The notes under the pieces: model-generated
What the model saw: only the letters and a program-made list of their open reading frames with translations
Database searches by the model: none
What the model was told of the DNA's origin: nothing
Translations under genes and position numbers: made by a program
Shown: positions 1-7,286 of the stretch, one piece after another
How the letters are laid out: every line of letters begins with the position of its first letter
Numbering within the stretch: position 1 is the first letter of the stretch
Assembly: GCF_020551945.1 (NCBI RefSeq)
Contig: NZ_JAJBZH010000001.1
Coordinates: 314,108 to 378,107 of the forward strand
Source of the DNA: Cellulosimicrobium marinum
GTDB taxonomy: Bacteria; Actinomycetota; Actinomycetes; Actinomycetales; Cellulomonadaceae
Length of the DNA stretch: 64,000 bases
Direction: 5' to 3'

Positions 1-2
1 TG

Positions 3-653
3 ACGATCGCGCTCACGCACGAGGTGTCGTCGTACGGCGACGGTGTGCGCGACGTCGAGACGTTCGCGCGACGCGTGCACGACCACACGCGGCCCGGCGG
101 CGTGTGGGTCAACTCGGACGTGTGCGGGCCCGCGGAGCCGGCCCGCGCCGTCGTGCTCACGCTGCGCACGGACGACGGCCTGGGTGCGCAGGGCGACGGG
201 CCGCACGGGGCGCGCACGGATCTCGGCTCGCTCGCCCGCGAGGACGTCGCCGCGTACGTCGGCGCGCTGTCGACCGACGCGCGCATGGCGCAGTTCGCGC
301 ACGACTTCCCCCGGTCCTCCGGCGCGCTCTTCGCGCCCGCGGCGCTCGGCGGCGGGCGGTGGCGCCTCACGCTGCGCGAGGCGATGGAGTTCATGACGCG
401 CAAGGACTACGTCGACAACTGGCTGTCCGAGGCCCACGAACGGTTCTGCGACCTCACCGGGGCGGGGTGGGCCACCCTCCTGGAGGACGCCGGCTTCGTC
501 CTGGAGCCGGGCAGCGGCGCGTGGCGCAACGCGTGGCTCGTCGAGCACTCCTTCGCGCCCGTCGCCGCGCTGCACGACGCCGTCACGGGCGAGCCCGTCG
601 ACTGGCCCGACACCCACGTCCTCACCGTCGCCCGCCGCCCCGAGCTCGCCTGA
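3..653 (+). CDS. C-terminal part of a class I SAM-dependent methyltransferase-like protein (5' truncated by the window)
   Basis: The reading frame is already open at base 3 and reads TIALTHEVSSYGDGV, so the true start lies upstream of the window. The visible part is about 216 residues. The run RPGGVWVNSDVCGP resembles the strand after motif IV in class I methyltransferases (PGGVLVNRDV type), followed by a mostly helical C-terminal half with EAMEFMTRKDYVDNW and a final VLTVARRPE strand. The SAM-binding GxGxG segment would be in the missing N-terminal half, so the family call rests on the C-terminal pattern only. It could instead be a methyltransferase-like domain without activity. A 97-bp gap separates it from the next gene on the same strand. 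Confidence 0.5.
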   Translation, partial: TIALTHEVSSYGDGVRDVETFARRVHDHTRPGGVWVNSDVCGPAEPARAVVLTLRTDDGLGAQGDGPHGARTDLGSLAREDVAAYVGALSTDARMAQFAHDFPRSSGALFAPAALGGGRWRLTLREAMEFMTRKDYVDNWLSEAHERFCDLTGAGWATLLEDAGFVLEPGSGAWRNAWLVEHSFAPVAALHDAVTGEPVDWPDTHVLTVARRPELA

Positions 654-750
654 CGGCAGCACCCGTCCCGCCGAGGTAGAACGCTGGTCGCGCGAGGGAG
701 TACCCCGGTCGCGCGGTTGACGGACGCCGTCGGGCTGGGATCGTGGAGAC

Positions 751-1344
751 GTGCTGCTCGACGCGCGGACGCTCCGCGGCATCCAGGACGGGACGGTGAC
801 GCTCGCCTTCCGGCGCTGGACGACGCCGCGCGTGCGGGTCGGGACGCGCCAGCGCACCCGCATCGGGGTGGTCGAGGTGACGTCGGTCGACCGCGTGCCG
901 GTCGGCCCCGACGGCGTCCCGCTCGTGTCCGACGACGACGCGCACCTCGCCGGGATGGCGTCGCCCGAGCGGGTGCTCGCGCGGGGAGCCGCCCGGGAGG
1001 GCGACCTGTACCGGGTGGGGCTGCGGTTCGCGGGCGAGGACCCGCGCGTCGCGCTGCGTGCCGACGCCGACCTCGACCCTGCCGCGGTGGAGGCGATCCG
1101 GGTGCGGCTCGGGCGCATGGACCGCGCGGCCGACGCGCCGTGGACGCGCGCGTACCTCGAGCTGGTCGCCGGGAACCCGGGTGTCGTCGCGCGCGAGCTG
1201 GCCGCGGGGATCGGGATGGAGCGCGACCCGTTCAAGGTGCGGGTGCGACGGCTCAAGGAGCTGGGACTGACGGAGAGCCTCGACGTCGGCTACCGGATCT
1301 CGCCGCGCGGCGCGGCGTACCTGGCGGCGACGACCGTCGGCTGA
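751..1344 (+). CDS. ASCH/PUA-like domain protein with C-terminal winged helix
   Basis: The 197-residue product starts at a GTG with GGAG six bases before it. Residues 1 to about 45 (LRGIQDGTVTLAFRRW, then VRVGTRQRTRIGVVEVTSVDRV) have the ASCH pattern: a TVTLAFRRW strand and a basic VGTR turn, as in proteins that bind RNA or modified bases. The C-terminal 60 residues (VVARELAAGIGMERDPFKVRVRRLKELGLTES) form a winged-helix-like segment ending in GYRISPRGAAYL. This ASCH plus winged-helix arrangement occurs in uncharacterised actinobacterial proteins. The ligand is not known. A hairpin follows the stop codon. The domain reading is fairly secure; the function is not. Confidence 0.6.
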   Translation: MLLDARTLRGIQDGTVTLAFRRWTTPRVRVGTRQRTRIGVVEVTSVDRVPVGPDGVPLVSDDDAHLAGMASPERVLARGAAREGDLYRVGLRFAGEDPRVALRADADLDPAAVEAIRVRLGRMDRAADAPWTRAYLELVAGNPGVVARELAAGIGMERDPFKVRVRRLKELGLTESLDVGYRISPRGAAYLAATTVG

Positions 1345-1352
1345 CGGCCTGT

Positions 1353-1394
1353 TGTCAGCGCTCCACGGGTCGGGGGACCGGTGGGGTGCTGACA
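1353..1394. terminator. Strong hairpin between convergent genes, likely bidirectional terminator
   Basis: Arms 1353-1366 and 1381-1394 (TGTCAGCGCTCCAC against GTGGGGTGCTGACA) pair over 14 positions with two G-T pairs or mismatches. An inner GGTC/GACC stem closes on a GGGG loop. It lies 9 bp after one stop codon and 5 bp before the stop of the opposing gene. No long T run is present, as is usual in GC-rich actinobacteria. Confidence 0.75.
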
Positions 1395-1398
1395 GGTG

Positions 1399-1950
1399 TC
1401 AACCGATCGCGGGCAGGCCGTCGAGGCTCTGGGCGTTGCGGTCGCGCCAGTACGTCTCGAAGTACTCGGGCGATCGGCGCTCCTGCGCCCGGTCGAGCAC
1501 GTCGCGGTCCTCGACGAAGCCCATGCGGGGCACGGAGAACCCGCACGAGTCGGAGACACGGTCGACGTCCACCACGACGACCCCGCGCTGGCCGATCTCG
1601 CGCGGCTTCGCGAACGCCGGACGCAGCGCGTCGAACTCCGCGGTGCCCGCCTCGACGTAGCGGCCCGTGCCGTGGAGCCGCACGATGTTCGGTGGTCCGT
1701 CGAACGCGCAGAACATGAGGACGACGCGCCCGTTCTCGCGCAGGTGCGCGGCCGTCTCGGCCCCGGACCCGGTGTAGTCGAGGTACGCGACCCGGTGCGG
1801 GTCGAGGACGGCGAACGTCCCGGCCATGCCCTTGGGAGAGACGTTGACGTGCCCGTCGGCGGCCAGCGGAGCCGTCCCGACGAAGAACACCGGCTGGGCG
1901 ACGACGAACGACGCGATCCTCTCGGTGATCTCCGCGTGGACGGTGGCCAT
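1399..1950 (-). CDS. Pyridoxamine 5'-phosphate oxidase-fold (flavin-binding) protein
   Basis: 183 residues from ATG at 1950. The sequence has the split-barrel PPOX pattern: HAEITERIASFVVAQPVFFVGTAPLAADGHVNVSPKG at residues 4-40, then a LDYTGSGAETAAHLRENGRVVLMFCAF segment where the flavin phosphate is normally bound, and LHGTGRYVEAGT. The C-terminal RVSDSCGFSVPRMGF segment is typical of the sub-group annotated as pyridoxamine 5'-phosphate oxidase family proteins in actinobacteria, many of which bind FMN or F420 rather than make PLP. It is therefore probably a cytoplasmic flavin- or deazaflavin-dependent reductase of unknown substrate, not PdxH. It faces the upstream gene across a terminator and is divergent from the DinB-like gene 48 bp away. 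Confidence 0.8.
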   Translation of the reverse strand: MATVHAEITERIASFVVAQPVFFVGTAPLAADGHVNVSPKGMAGTFAVLDPHRVAYLDYTGSGAETAAHLRENGRVVLMFCAFDGPPNIVRLHGTGRYVEAGTAEFDALRPAFAKPREIGQRGVVVVDVDRVSDSCGFSVPRMGFVEDRDVLDRAQERRSPEYFETYWRDRNAQSLDGLPAIG

Positions 1951-1998
1951 GCGAAAAGTCTGGCATGCCGGCGGTGGCTCGGGAGTAGCGTCCGGGTG

Positions 1999-2622
1999 AT
2001 GAGCGACTCGACGACGAGCGGGGCGACGGCGCCCGCGGACCCCAAGGCCACCCTGCTGCGGTACCTCGCGCGCGAGCGCGAGGCGCTGCTCGCCAAGGCC
2101 GACGGCCTCGGCGAGTACGACGCGCACCGTCCCCTGACGCGCACGGGCACGAGCCTGCTCGGGCTGCTCAAGCACGTGGCGAGCGTGCAGCTGGGGTACC
2201 TGTGCGAGGCGTTCGGCGGCACGCACGACCTCGCGATGCCGTGGTTCGACGACGACGCGGAGGTCAACGCCGACATGTGGGCGACGGCCGACGAGTCGAG
2301 CGAGGACGTCGTCGCGTTCTTCCGGCGGTCGTCCGAGCTCTGCGACGCGACCGTGGCCGGTCTGGACCTCGACGCGCGCGGCGAGGTGCCGTGGTGGCCG
2401 CCGGGGCGCAACGTCGTCACGCTGCACGAGGTCCTCGTCCACGTGCTCGACGAGATGGCCCGCCACGCGGGCCACGCGGACATCGTCCGCGAGCTGATCG
2501 ACGGGTCGGCGGGGGACGGCCGCAACCTCCCCGACCTGACCGACGACGAGTGGTCGGCCTACCGGCAGCGCGTCGAGGAGGCCGCGCTCGAGGCCGGGCG
2601 ACGCGGCGTCGGGCAGGGCTGA
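1999..2622 (+). CDS. DinB-like / DUF664 family protein
   Basis: 207 residues starting at the ATG after CCGGGTG. The LLRYLAREREALLAKADGL helix, LLGLLKHVASVQLGYL (metal-site histidine after LLxLLKH) and the C-terminal HEVLVHVLDEMARHAGHADIVREL helix with a HxxH-type arrangement are hallmarks of the DUF664 branch of the DinB four-helix-bundle superfamily. Family members bind a divalent metal with three histidines, and several use mycothiol or bacillithiol as a cosubstrate. A mycothiol synthase is encoded at 29.8-30.8 kb, so mycothiol-dependent chemistry is plausible here. The exact reaction cannot be read from sequence. It is convergent with the rRNA methyltransferase gene. Confidence 0.8.
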   Translation: MSDSTTSGATAPADPKATLLRYLAREREALLAKADGLGEYDAHRPLTRTGTSLLGLLKHVASVQLGYLCEAFGGTHDLAMPWFDDDAEVNADMWATADESSEDVVAFFRRSSELCDATVAGLDLDARGEVPWWPPGRNVVTLHEVLVHVLDEMARHAGHADIVRELIDGSAGDGRNLPDLTDDEWSAYRQRVEEAALEAGRRGVGQG

Positions 2623-2670
2623 CCGGACGCCACATCGGCGACCACGGTTCTCCCTCGCAGGACCAGGGTC

Positions 2671-3825
2671 CTACCTCGCCGGGGTGGGCCGGTCGGTGGT
2701 CCGGGTGAGGAGGACGGCGACCTCGTAGTGCGCGGTGTGGGGGAACATGTCGAGGACGCGCGCCTCGACGGGGCGCAGCGACGGCATGAGGGCGAGGTCG
2801 CGCGCGAGAGACGTCGCGTTGCAGCTCGAGTAGACGACGTGGCCGACGTCCGAGTCCTCCAGCCAGCGGCTCAGCGTCTCGCCGATGCCGCGCCGCGGCG
2901 GGTTCACGACGACGAGGTCGGGGTGCGCCGTCGGCGGCTGGGCGAGGGCGAAAGCGGTGGCGTCGTCGGCGCGGAACGTCGTGCCGGCGAGGCCGGCGTC
3001 GTGCGCGGTGAGGCGCGCGCTCGCGACCGCCTCGGCGCTCGTCTCGACCCCCACGACGTCGCGACCGCCGCCCGCGACGTGCAGCGCGAACCCGCCCACG
3101 CCGCAGTAGAGGTCCCAGACCGAGGAGGGTGCGGCGTCGTCCACCCAGGCGCGGCCCTGCCGGTAGAGCGCGGCGGCGACGTCGGTGTTCGTCTGGAAGA
3201 AGCTCTGCGGGCGCAGGTGCAGGTCGAGGCCGTTGACGCTCATGCGCAGCGTCTCGGCCTCCGTGAGCAGGACCTCCGTGTCGCCCTCGACGACGGCCTT
3301 GTGCTCGGGGTGGATGTTCGCGGACACGACACGCAGCGCGGGGAGGTCGTCGAGCAGCGTCGGCAGGTGCTTGCGCAACCGCGGCAGGGACTCGGTCGAG
3401 CGCAGGACGAACCGGGCCATGAGGTCGCCGTCGGGCGACAGGGTGACGAGGACGTACTTGAGCTCGCCGCGGCGGGCGCGGACGTCGTAGGGGACGAGGC
3501 GGGCGCGCGTGACGAGCGCCGCGAGCGGACCGAACGCGTCCCGCAGCGCCGCGGGGTAGAGCGGGCAGTCGGTGAGGTCGACGCCGCCGTCGTCAGAGAG
3601 GATGCCGAGCACCGGCGCGTCGACGGTGCCCGTGACGACCATCTTCGCCTTGTTGCGGAACCCGGCCTCCGGCGACGTCACCGGGTCGAGCCACCGCAGC
3701 CCGGGCGCGACCGGGTCGAGCAGGTCGGCGCAGTGCCCCACCTTGCCCGCGAGCTGGACGGCGTACGCCTGGTCGAGCAGGGTGCACGAGCGGCACCGCC
3801 AGGCGTCGAAGTGGTGGCACTGCAC
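2671..3825 (-). CDS. rlmC: RlmC/TrmA-type 23S rRNA (uracil-5-)-methyltransferase with Fe-S cluster
   Basis: 384 residues from GTG at 3825. The N-terminal CHHFDAWRCRSC plus GHC gives the four cysteines that hold the [4Fe-4S] cluster in RlmC/RlmD/TrmA enzymes. The Rossmann SAM site is VWDLYCGVGGFAL, NPPRRGIGETL is the motif IV loop, and VYSSCNATSLARDL contains the catalytic cysteine that attacks uracil C6. QSFFQTN is the conserved substrate and SAM contact. The protein lacks an N-terminal TRAM domain, and the length fits RlmC, which methylates U747 of 23S rRNA; RlmC rather than another TrmA-family member is an inference. The start was chosen because the cluster begins at residue 3 and no further conserved sequence lies upstream. 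Confidence 0.85.
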   Translation of the reverse strand: MQCHHFDAWRCRSCTLLDQAYAVQLAGKVGHCADLLDPVAPGLRWLDPVTSPEAGFRNKAKMVVTGTVDAPVLGILSDDGGVDLTDCPLYPAALRDAFGPLAALVTRARLVPYDVRARRGELKYVLVTLSPDGDLMARFVLRSTESLPRLRKHLPTLLDDLPALRVVSANIHPEHKAVVEGDTEVLLTEAETLRMSVNGLDLHLRPQSFFQTNTDVAAALYRQGRAWVDDAAPSSVWDLYCGVGGFALHVAGGGRDVVGVETSAEAVASARLTAHDAGLAGTTFRADDATAFALAQPPTAHPDLVVVNPPRRGIGETLSRWLEDSDVGHVVYSSCNATSLARDLALMPSLRPVEARVLDMFPHTAHYEVAVLLTRTTDRPTPAR

Positions 3826-3877
3826 TCGTTCGAGTCTACGGGCCGACGGCGCCCGGTCCGCCCCGCGCGGCCCGCCC

Positions 3878-4171
3878 TCAGGCGGGGGCGGGCCTCGTCG
3901 CCTTCCCGTCGAGCCAGAGGGTGTCCGTCTCGTCGCGGTGGCTGCCCTGCGTGCCGACGTGCGTCGAGCCGATCTGCGGGCCCTTCGTGATGACGTGCAC
4001 CATCGCCATGCCGTGACCGCGGCCCAGACCGTAGTCGTCCTTGAGCCACTCGAGGATCGGCCCCGCCTTCGTCGACGCGTCGAACCCGCGCTCGTGCGCC
4101 TTCTCCACCAGCTCGCGCGGCGTGAGCCCCGTCCTGTCCTCGACCGCGTCGAGGTACGCCTGGAACGACAT
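3878..4171 (-). CDS. DUF4287 domain protein
   Basis: 97 residues; ATG at 4171 preceded by GAGGAG seven bases upstream. SFQAYLDAVEDRTGLTPRELVEKAHERGF and GPILEWLKDDYGLGRGHGMAMVHVI match the DUF4287 pattern, a short helical domain of unknown role often followed by a DUF5655 transport domain, which is absent here. The C-terminal tail carries TKGPQIGSTHVGTQGSHRDE. Nothing in the context indicates a function. It is a cytoplasmic protein with no membrane segment. Confidence 0.75.
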   Translation of the reverse strand: MSFQAYLDAVEDRTGLTPRELVEKAHERGFDASTKAGPILEWLKDDYGLGRGHGMAMVHVITKGPQIGSTHVGTQGSHRDETDTLWLDGKATRPAPA

Positions 4172-4314
4172 GGGTGCTCCTCTCGTGCCGGGCCCCGTGC
4201 CCGGTCCAAGGCGTCGACCTGCCGGACCGGCAGAACTCATCGGACCGTCACGCCGCCCGCCGGTGTTCACCCGGAGTTCCACCGGTCGCCACCAAAGGGT
4301 GCGACGCTCCGCGC

Positions 4315-4542
4315 ATGACCGACGAGTCCCGCGAGATCGACGTCGTGGTGCAGCGCATCGCCGACCGCTTCCCCCAGCTCCCCACCGACGAGGTGCGCGA
4401 GCAGGTCCTGGCCGAGCTCGACCGGTTCGACGACGCGCACGTGCGCGACTTCGTGCCCGTGCTCGTCGAGAACGCCGTCATGGACACCTTGCGCTCCTCC
4501 CTCGACCCGACCCCCGTCGCCACCACCGACGAGCCTGCCTGA
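4315..4542 (+). CDS. Small three-helix-bundle dimerisation-domain protein
   Basis: 75 residues. The pattern REIDVVVQRIADRFPQLPTDEVREQVLAELDRF, then HVRDFVPVLVENAVMDTLR, matches the short actinobacterial proteins annotated as three-helix bundle dimerisation domain proteins, also found fused to other domains. The FP-x(5)-V and VRDFVPVLVE signatures are both present. Its molecular role is unknown. It is transcribed away from the DUF4287 gene and toward the STAS gene, 147 bp upstream of it, so the two may share a transcript. Confidence 0.7.
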   Translation: MTDESREIDVVVQRIADRFPQLPTDEVREQVLAELDRFDDAHVRDFVPVLVENAVMDTLRSSLDPTPVATTDEPA

Positions 4543-4689
4543 GCGTCACCTGCCACCGGCGCGTCTCCTGCCCGGCGGCGGTCCCGGCGCCTGCCTGTCG
4601 CGAACCAGCGCGCCCACCGGCCCCCGTTGGGCGGACGGGCGCTTTCGCGCGTACCGTCGTGCCCGCCGACGGAGAGGAGCAGGAGCACG

Positions 4690-5055
4690 GTGGGTGCGGA
4701 CCAGGCAGGCGACGTGACGATCGAGGACGGCGGTTCCCGGTGGGTGATGACGGGTGAGATCGACTTCTCCGTGACGCACCGCGTCAAGCGAGCGCTCGCC
4801 GCGACGATCGACGGGTTCCCCAAGACCGTCGACCTGTCCCGCGTCACGTTCATGGACTCCTCCGGCCTCCACCTCCTGCTCATGAAGGTCACCGCCGCGT
4901 CCCGGCCCCGCCTCGTCAACGCGCCCCAGCAGGTCCACGACCTGCTCGAGATGTCCGGCGCGACGTCGATGGTCGACCACGTGACACGCCCCGTCCCCGA
5001 CCCGCCCGGCACCGGGCGCAGCGCCCACCCCGCCGACGGGGGCCGCGCGTCCTGA
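4690..5055 (+). CDS. STAS domain protein, anti-sigma factor antagonist type
   Basis: 121 residues from GTG with a purine-rich GGAGAGGAGCAGGAG region just upstream; an in-frame start 63 bp earlier is less likely. WVMTGEIDFSVTHRVKRAL and VDLSRVTFMDSSGLHLLLMKV form the STAS core, with the phosphorylatable serine in the DSSG loop (residues about 57-60). Such proteins bind anti-sigma kinases in partner-switching circuits. No RsbW-like kinase or sigma gene is adjacent, so the partner is unknown. The C-terminal 20 residues are Pro/Gly-rich and probably disordered. It is the last backbone gene before the lower-GC island. Confidence 0.8.
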   Translation: MGADQAGDVTIEDGGSRWVMTGEIDFSVTHRVKRALAATIDGFPKTVDLSRVTFMDSSGLHLLLMKVTAASRPRLVNAPQQVHDLLEMSGATSMVDHVTRPVPDPPGTGRSAHPADGGRAS

Positions 5056-5163
5056 CTGGTGGCAACCCCTCCTGCGCGGCGGGCGACATCACCGTCCGTT
5101 GAATCGCACGCCCGCGGCCTGGCGTCATCACGCGGGATGGGCGTCGACGCCTATCTCACCCGG

Positions 5164-5208
5164 CACAACTGTGCAGGTTGTGTGACAGCTGCACGTATCC
5201 TCGCACCT
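5164..5208 (+). promoter_or_regulatory. Candidate leaderless promoter with overlapping dyads upstream of the membrane-GAF gene
   Basis: Two overlapping dyads are visible: CACAAC-N7-GTTGTG (5164-5182) and GTGCAG-N12-CTGCAC (5171-5194). A TATCCT hexamer at 5196-5201 lies 7 bp before the GTG at 5209, and no Shine-Dalgarno sequence is seen. That spacing is typical of leaderless actinobacterial mRNAs. The dyads may be an operator. Inference only. Confidence 0.4.
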
Positions 5209-6039
5209 GTGAGTGGGTCGAGGAAGGTGCTGCGAAGGGTACGCAAGCGCCTGCCCTACTTCGGGTGGACGACGTGGATCCTCCCGACGCTCGCCATCGC
5301 CCTCATCGGCGTGTCCACGTGGTGCGGTGTCCAGGCGGGCGCGGCGGAGACGGAGAAGGGCGAACAAGTCACGCGAGCTCTTCAGATCGGCCTCGCCGCC
5401 GCTTCCGGGTTGCTGACTCTCGTGCTGAAGATGCGCAACGACGCGGCCGAGAGGAAGCGCAAGGCCGACGACATCGACGCGCGGGCCGAGACGGAGATGT
5501 CCTTCAACGACGCGCTGGACCCGCTTGTCGACTCGTTGGCCGAGCTCACCTCATCCGATCCGGACCAGCGCAAGGAGGCGTTCGGCAGCCTGCGAAAGCA
5601 GGCGCTTAACTCGATCATCCACGTCCTGAACGTCCGTCGCGCGCGGGTGAACTACTACGACCTCATGGATGGCGCGGCCACTGATGACGGGAAGGCGCGG
5701 CTGCGTCTTCGAGGGGGTAGCTCGGGCCGCGCGCCGCGCTCTCGCTACGAGTTCGTGGAGGGGACGCCCGAGGGCGACCACGTGCTCGCGCAGCTCAAGG
5801 AAGACCGCGTCGAATTCTGTGACAACGTCCGCAAACATCCTCCGCCCGGCATGGCGGGCAAGCTCCCGCGCAGCTACAAGGCTTACCTCTCCGTACCGTG
5901 TCGCGCGGACGGCGTCGTCTACGGCATGGTCACCGTGGACTCGCCGTACAAGGGCGCGCTGAAGGAGGGCCACGGAGACTTCGTCAGAGTCGTCGCCACG
6001 ATCCTGGCCATCGGCAAGCGACTCCAGGACACGACGTGA
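5209..6039 (+). CDS. Two-helix membrane protein with cytoplasmic GAF-like domain
   Basis: 276 residues from GTG at 5209. A basic N-terminus (SGSRKVLRRVRKRLPY) precedes a hydrophobic helix TWILPTLAIALIGVSTWCGV (about residues 19-38) and a second one, IGLAAASGLLTLVLKM (about 58-73). A charged linker (NDAAERKRKADDIDARAETE) follows. The last 150 residues look like a GAF fold: SIIHVLNVRRARVNYYDLMDG, then SYKAYLSVPCRADGVVYGMVTVDSPYKG and a final helix DFVRVVATILAIGKRL. GAF domains bind small ligands or dimerise; here the domain would sit on the inner membrane face. Base composition is clearly lower in GC than the flanks, which suggests acquisition. No catalytic domain is attached, so it may be a sensor or scaffold. 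Membrane topology is moderately sure, the GAF call likewise. Confidence 0.6.
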   Translation: MSGSRKVLRRVRKRLPYFGWTTWILPTLAIALIGVSTWCGVQAGAAETEKGEQVTRALQIGLAAASGLLTLVLKMRNDAAERKRKADDIDARAETEMSFNDALDPLVDSLAELTSSDPDQRKEAFGSLRKQALNSIIHVLNVRRARVNYYDLMDGAATDDGKARLRLRGGSSGRAPRSRYEFVEGTPEGDHVLAQLKEDRVEFCDNVRKHPPPGMAGKLPRSYKAYLSVPCRADGVVYGMVTVDSPYKGALKEGHGDFVRVVATILAIGKRLQDTT

Positions 6040-6110
6040 CCAACACGTCAGGGTCCCGGACCTTGCATACCGCATCGGTATACTTCATGCTGTCAACACC
6101 AGTCAGCACC

Positions 6111-6131
6111 GCCCCGCACCTGCGGGGCTTT
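6111..6131 (+). terminator. Hairpin after the membrane-GAF gene
   Basis: GCCCCGCA (6111-6118) is the exact reverse complement of TGCGGGGC (6121-6128), followed by TTT. It lies about 70 bp after the stop codon at 6039 and just before the next small gene. Confidence 0.6.
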
Positions 6132-6160
6132 CGCTGTCTGTAGACACCGAGGGAGGGTTG

Positions 6161-6334
6161 ATGGCATTTCGCGTAACTCGACCCGATGACAGGGCGCAAC
6201 GCATCATTCAGGATCCCGACAGCTACTTCCGCGAGGCTCGCGACCGTGCGCGACGCGAGGCTGAGAAGCGTCGGGAACGCGAGTTGCGGCTTGCACGTCA
6301 GCGGACATCGAACAGGGCGATTCACGCGTCCTAG
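6161..6334 (+). CDS. Small basic/acidic coiled-coil-like protein, 57 residues
   Basis: The ATG at 6161 has GAGGGAGG five bases upstream, an excellent ribosome binding site, and the frame closes with TAG at 6332-6334. The product begins MAFRVTRPDDRAQRIIQDPD and continues with a highly charged helix rich in Arg and Glu (REARDRARREAEKRRERELR). I do not recognise a family; short proteins of this style are common in actinobacterial prophages and integrative elements. Lower GC and position between two hairpins fit an accessory gene. It is real mainly on the strength of its ribosome binding site and charged-helix composition. Confidence 0.5.
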   Translation: MAFRVTRPDDRAQRIIQDPDSYFREARDRARREAEKRRERELRLARQRTSNRAIHAS

Positions 6335-6402
6335 TGGTTGAGGGCTCCCCACAACTGCGTGGTCGCCTTCGTCAGTTCGCACCACTGCCAGCGCGCAGTA
6401 GA

Positions 6403-6454
6403 GCACGACGACGGGCCCCGCCCCGCTCCGGCGAGGTGGGGCCCTTCGTCGTGC
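6403..6454. terminator. Long imperfect hairpin between convergent genes, bidirectional terminator
   Basis: The 20-bp arms 6403-6422 and 6435-6454 match at 18 of 20 positions (GCACGACGACGGGCCCC against GGGGCCCTTCGTCGTGC), with a 12-base loop. It ends 9 bp from the stop of the opposing HTH gene. Confidence 0.8.
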
Positions 6455-6463
6455 CCACGAGGT

Positions 6464-6988
6464 CTAGATGCGCGTCTTGTCGATCTCGGGGCTGGCGGTG
6501 AACTGGACGGCGCGGTCGCGTGCGAGGTCCGCGGCGAGGCGCTCGGGGTCGGCTGCGGCGACGGATGCGGCCTGGACGACCCAGGTCTTGCCGACCTTGG
6601 AGCCGGCGAGGGAGCCGGACTTGAGGCGCTGCAGGACGGCCTGACGGCTGATGCCGAGCTGGGCGGCGGCGTCGGTGACGGAGACGAGCCCAGGCACGGG
6701 GGCGATGCCGTTGCGCTGGTCGAACTCGGTTGTGGGCATGACCTCGAGGACGAGGGGCTCGGCGTCGGCGAGCACGGTGGTGCCTGCAGTTGTGGCGATC
6801 GCGAGGGCGGTGCTCAGTGCCTGGCGCAGGTTCTCGGCGGGCAGAGTGATGTCGGCGTTGATCCACCCGCGCTCGCTGCGGGAGACGGCGGGACGATAGT
6901 CGATGAGCGCGCCGACGAGCTCGTCGACGCGGGGGTCGTCGTCGGTGGTTCGGGTGCGCCACTCGATACGGGCGTTGTACTCCGTCAC
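6464..6988 (-). CDS. Island protein with C-terminal MerR/excisionase-type HTH
   Basis: 174 residues. The N-terminal two thirds (EYNARIEWRTRTTDDDPRVDELVGALIDYRPAV, then INADITLPAENLRQALSTALAIA) look like a small alpha/beta domain of about 90 residues that I cannot name. Residues about 103-138 (VSVTDAAAQLGISRQAVLQRLKSG, then KVGKTWVVQ) are a helix-turn-helix of the MerR/excisionase kind that reads DNA. It lies 92 bp downstream of the HicA-like pseudogene on the same strand, in the position expected of an antitoxin or regulator. It could be the autoregulator of this cassette; that is inference. Lower GC than the chromosome backbone. Confidence 0.6.
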   Translation of the reverse strand: MTEYNARIEWRTRTTDDDPRVDELVGALIDYRPAVSRSERGWINADITLPAENLRQALSTALAIATTAGTTVLADAEPLVLEVMPTTEFDQRNGIAPVPGLVSVTDAAAQLGISRQAVLQRLKSGSLAGSKVGKTWVVQAASVAAADPERLAADLARDRAVQFTASPEIDKTRI

Positions 6989-7080
6989 GGGTGGCGCCTC
7001 CTGGTCGTGCGGTGTGCTGGTGGGGGAGGATGGAGTCCTGGGCCCGGGAGGTGCTTTCTTCAGCTCCCGGGCCCTGTCCG

Positions 7081-7286
7081 CTACCGCCTGGGCGGACAGC
7101 GGAACCCGCGGCGCTTGAGCGGGCGAGCGCGTTCAGTACGCTGCGCCGGTCGCTCGGGGTGCCCGATAAGGTCGCGACCTTCTCCCCGTCCCGGGTGTAG
7201 ACCTCGGGGTGACCCTTGCGGTTGATCTGCAACTTGTACCCGGCTGCCTCGATCGCCGCGAGGATCTCCTTGAGGTCCTTGTCCAT
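7081..7286 (-). pseudogene. HicA-like mRNA interferase gene with a one-base frameshift
   Basis: The ATG at 7286 follows AAGGAGG six bases upstream. It encodes MDKDLKEILAAIEAAG, then RKGHPEVYTRDGEKVATLSG and SDRRSVLNALAR, the pattern of actinobacterial HicA-like proteins (amphipathic helix, GHP/GSH histidine, beta hairpin, SDRR...LLARL). Near 7117 the frame breaks. Adding one C would restore LKRRGFRCPPRR and a TAG stop at 7081, exactly the usual C-terminal ending of this family. As written, translation runs on into a low-complexity frame. So the gene has lost one base, or the sequence has an error there. HicA toxins are dsRBD-fold RNases that cleave mRNA and need an antitoxin; the neighbouring HTH protein is not a recognisable HicB. 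Confidence 0.6.

Noticed and set aside
5040-5210. A second attachment site matching the tRNA-Lys 3' end at the left island edge
   Set aside because: I looked for the T-arm/acceptor sequence of tRNA-Lys here and did not find it, so the left boundary is not defined.
7110-7125. Programmed ribosomal frameshift in the HicA-like gene
   Set aside because: There is no slippery heptamer or stimulatory structure; a lost base or sequence error explains it more simply.
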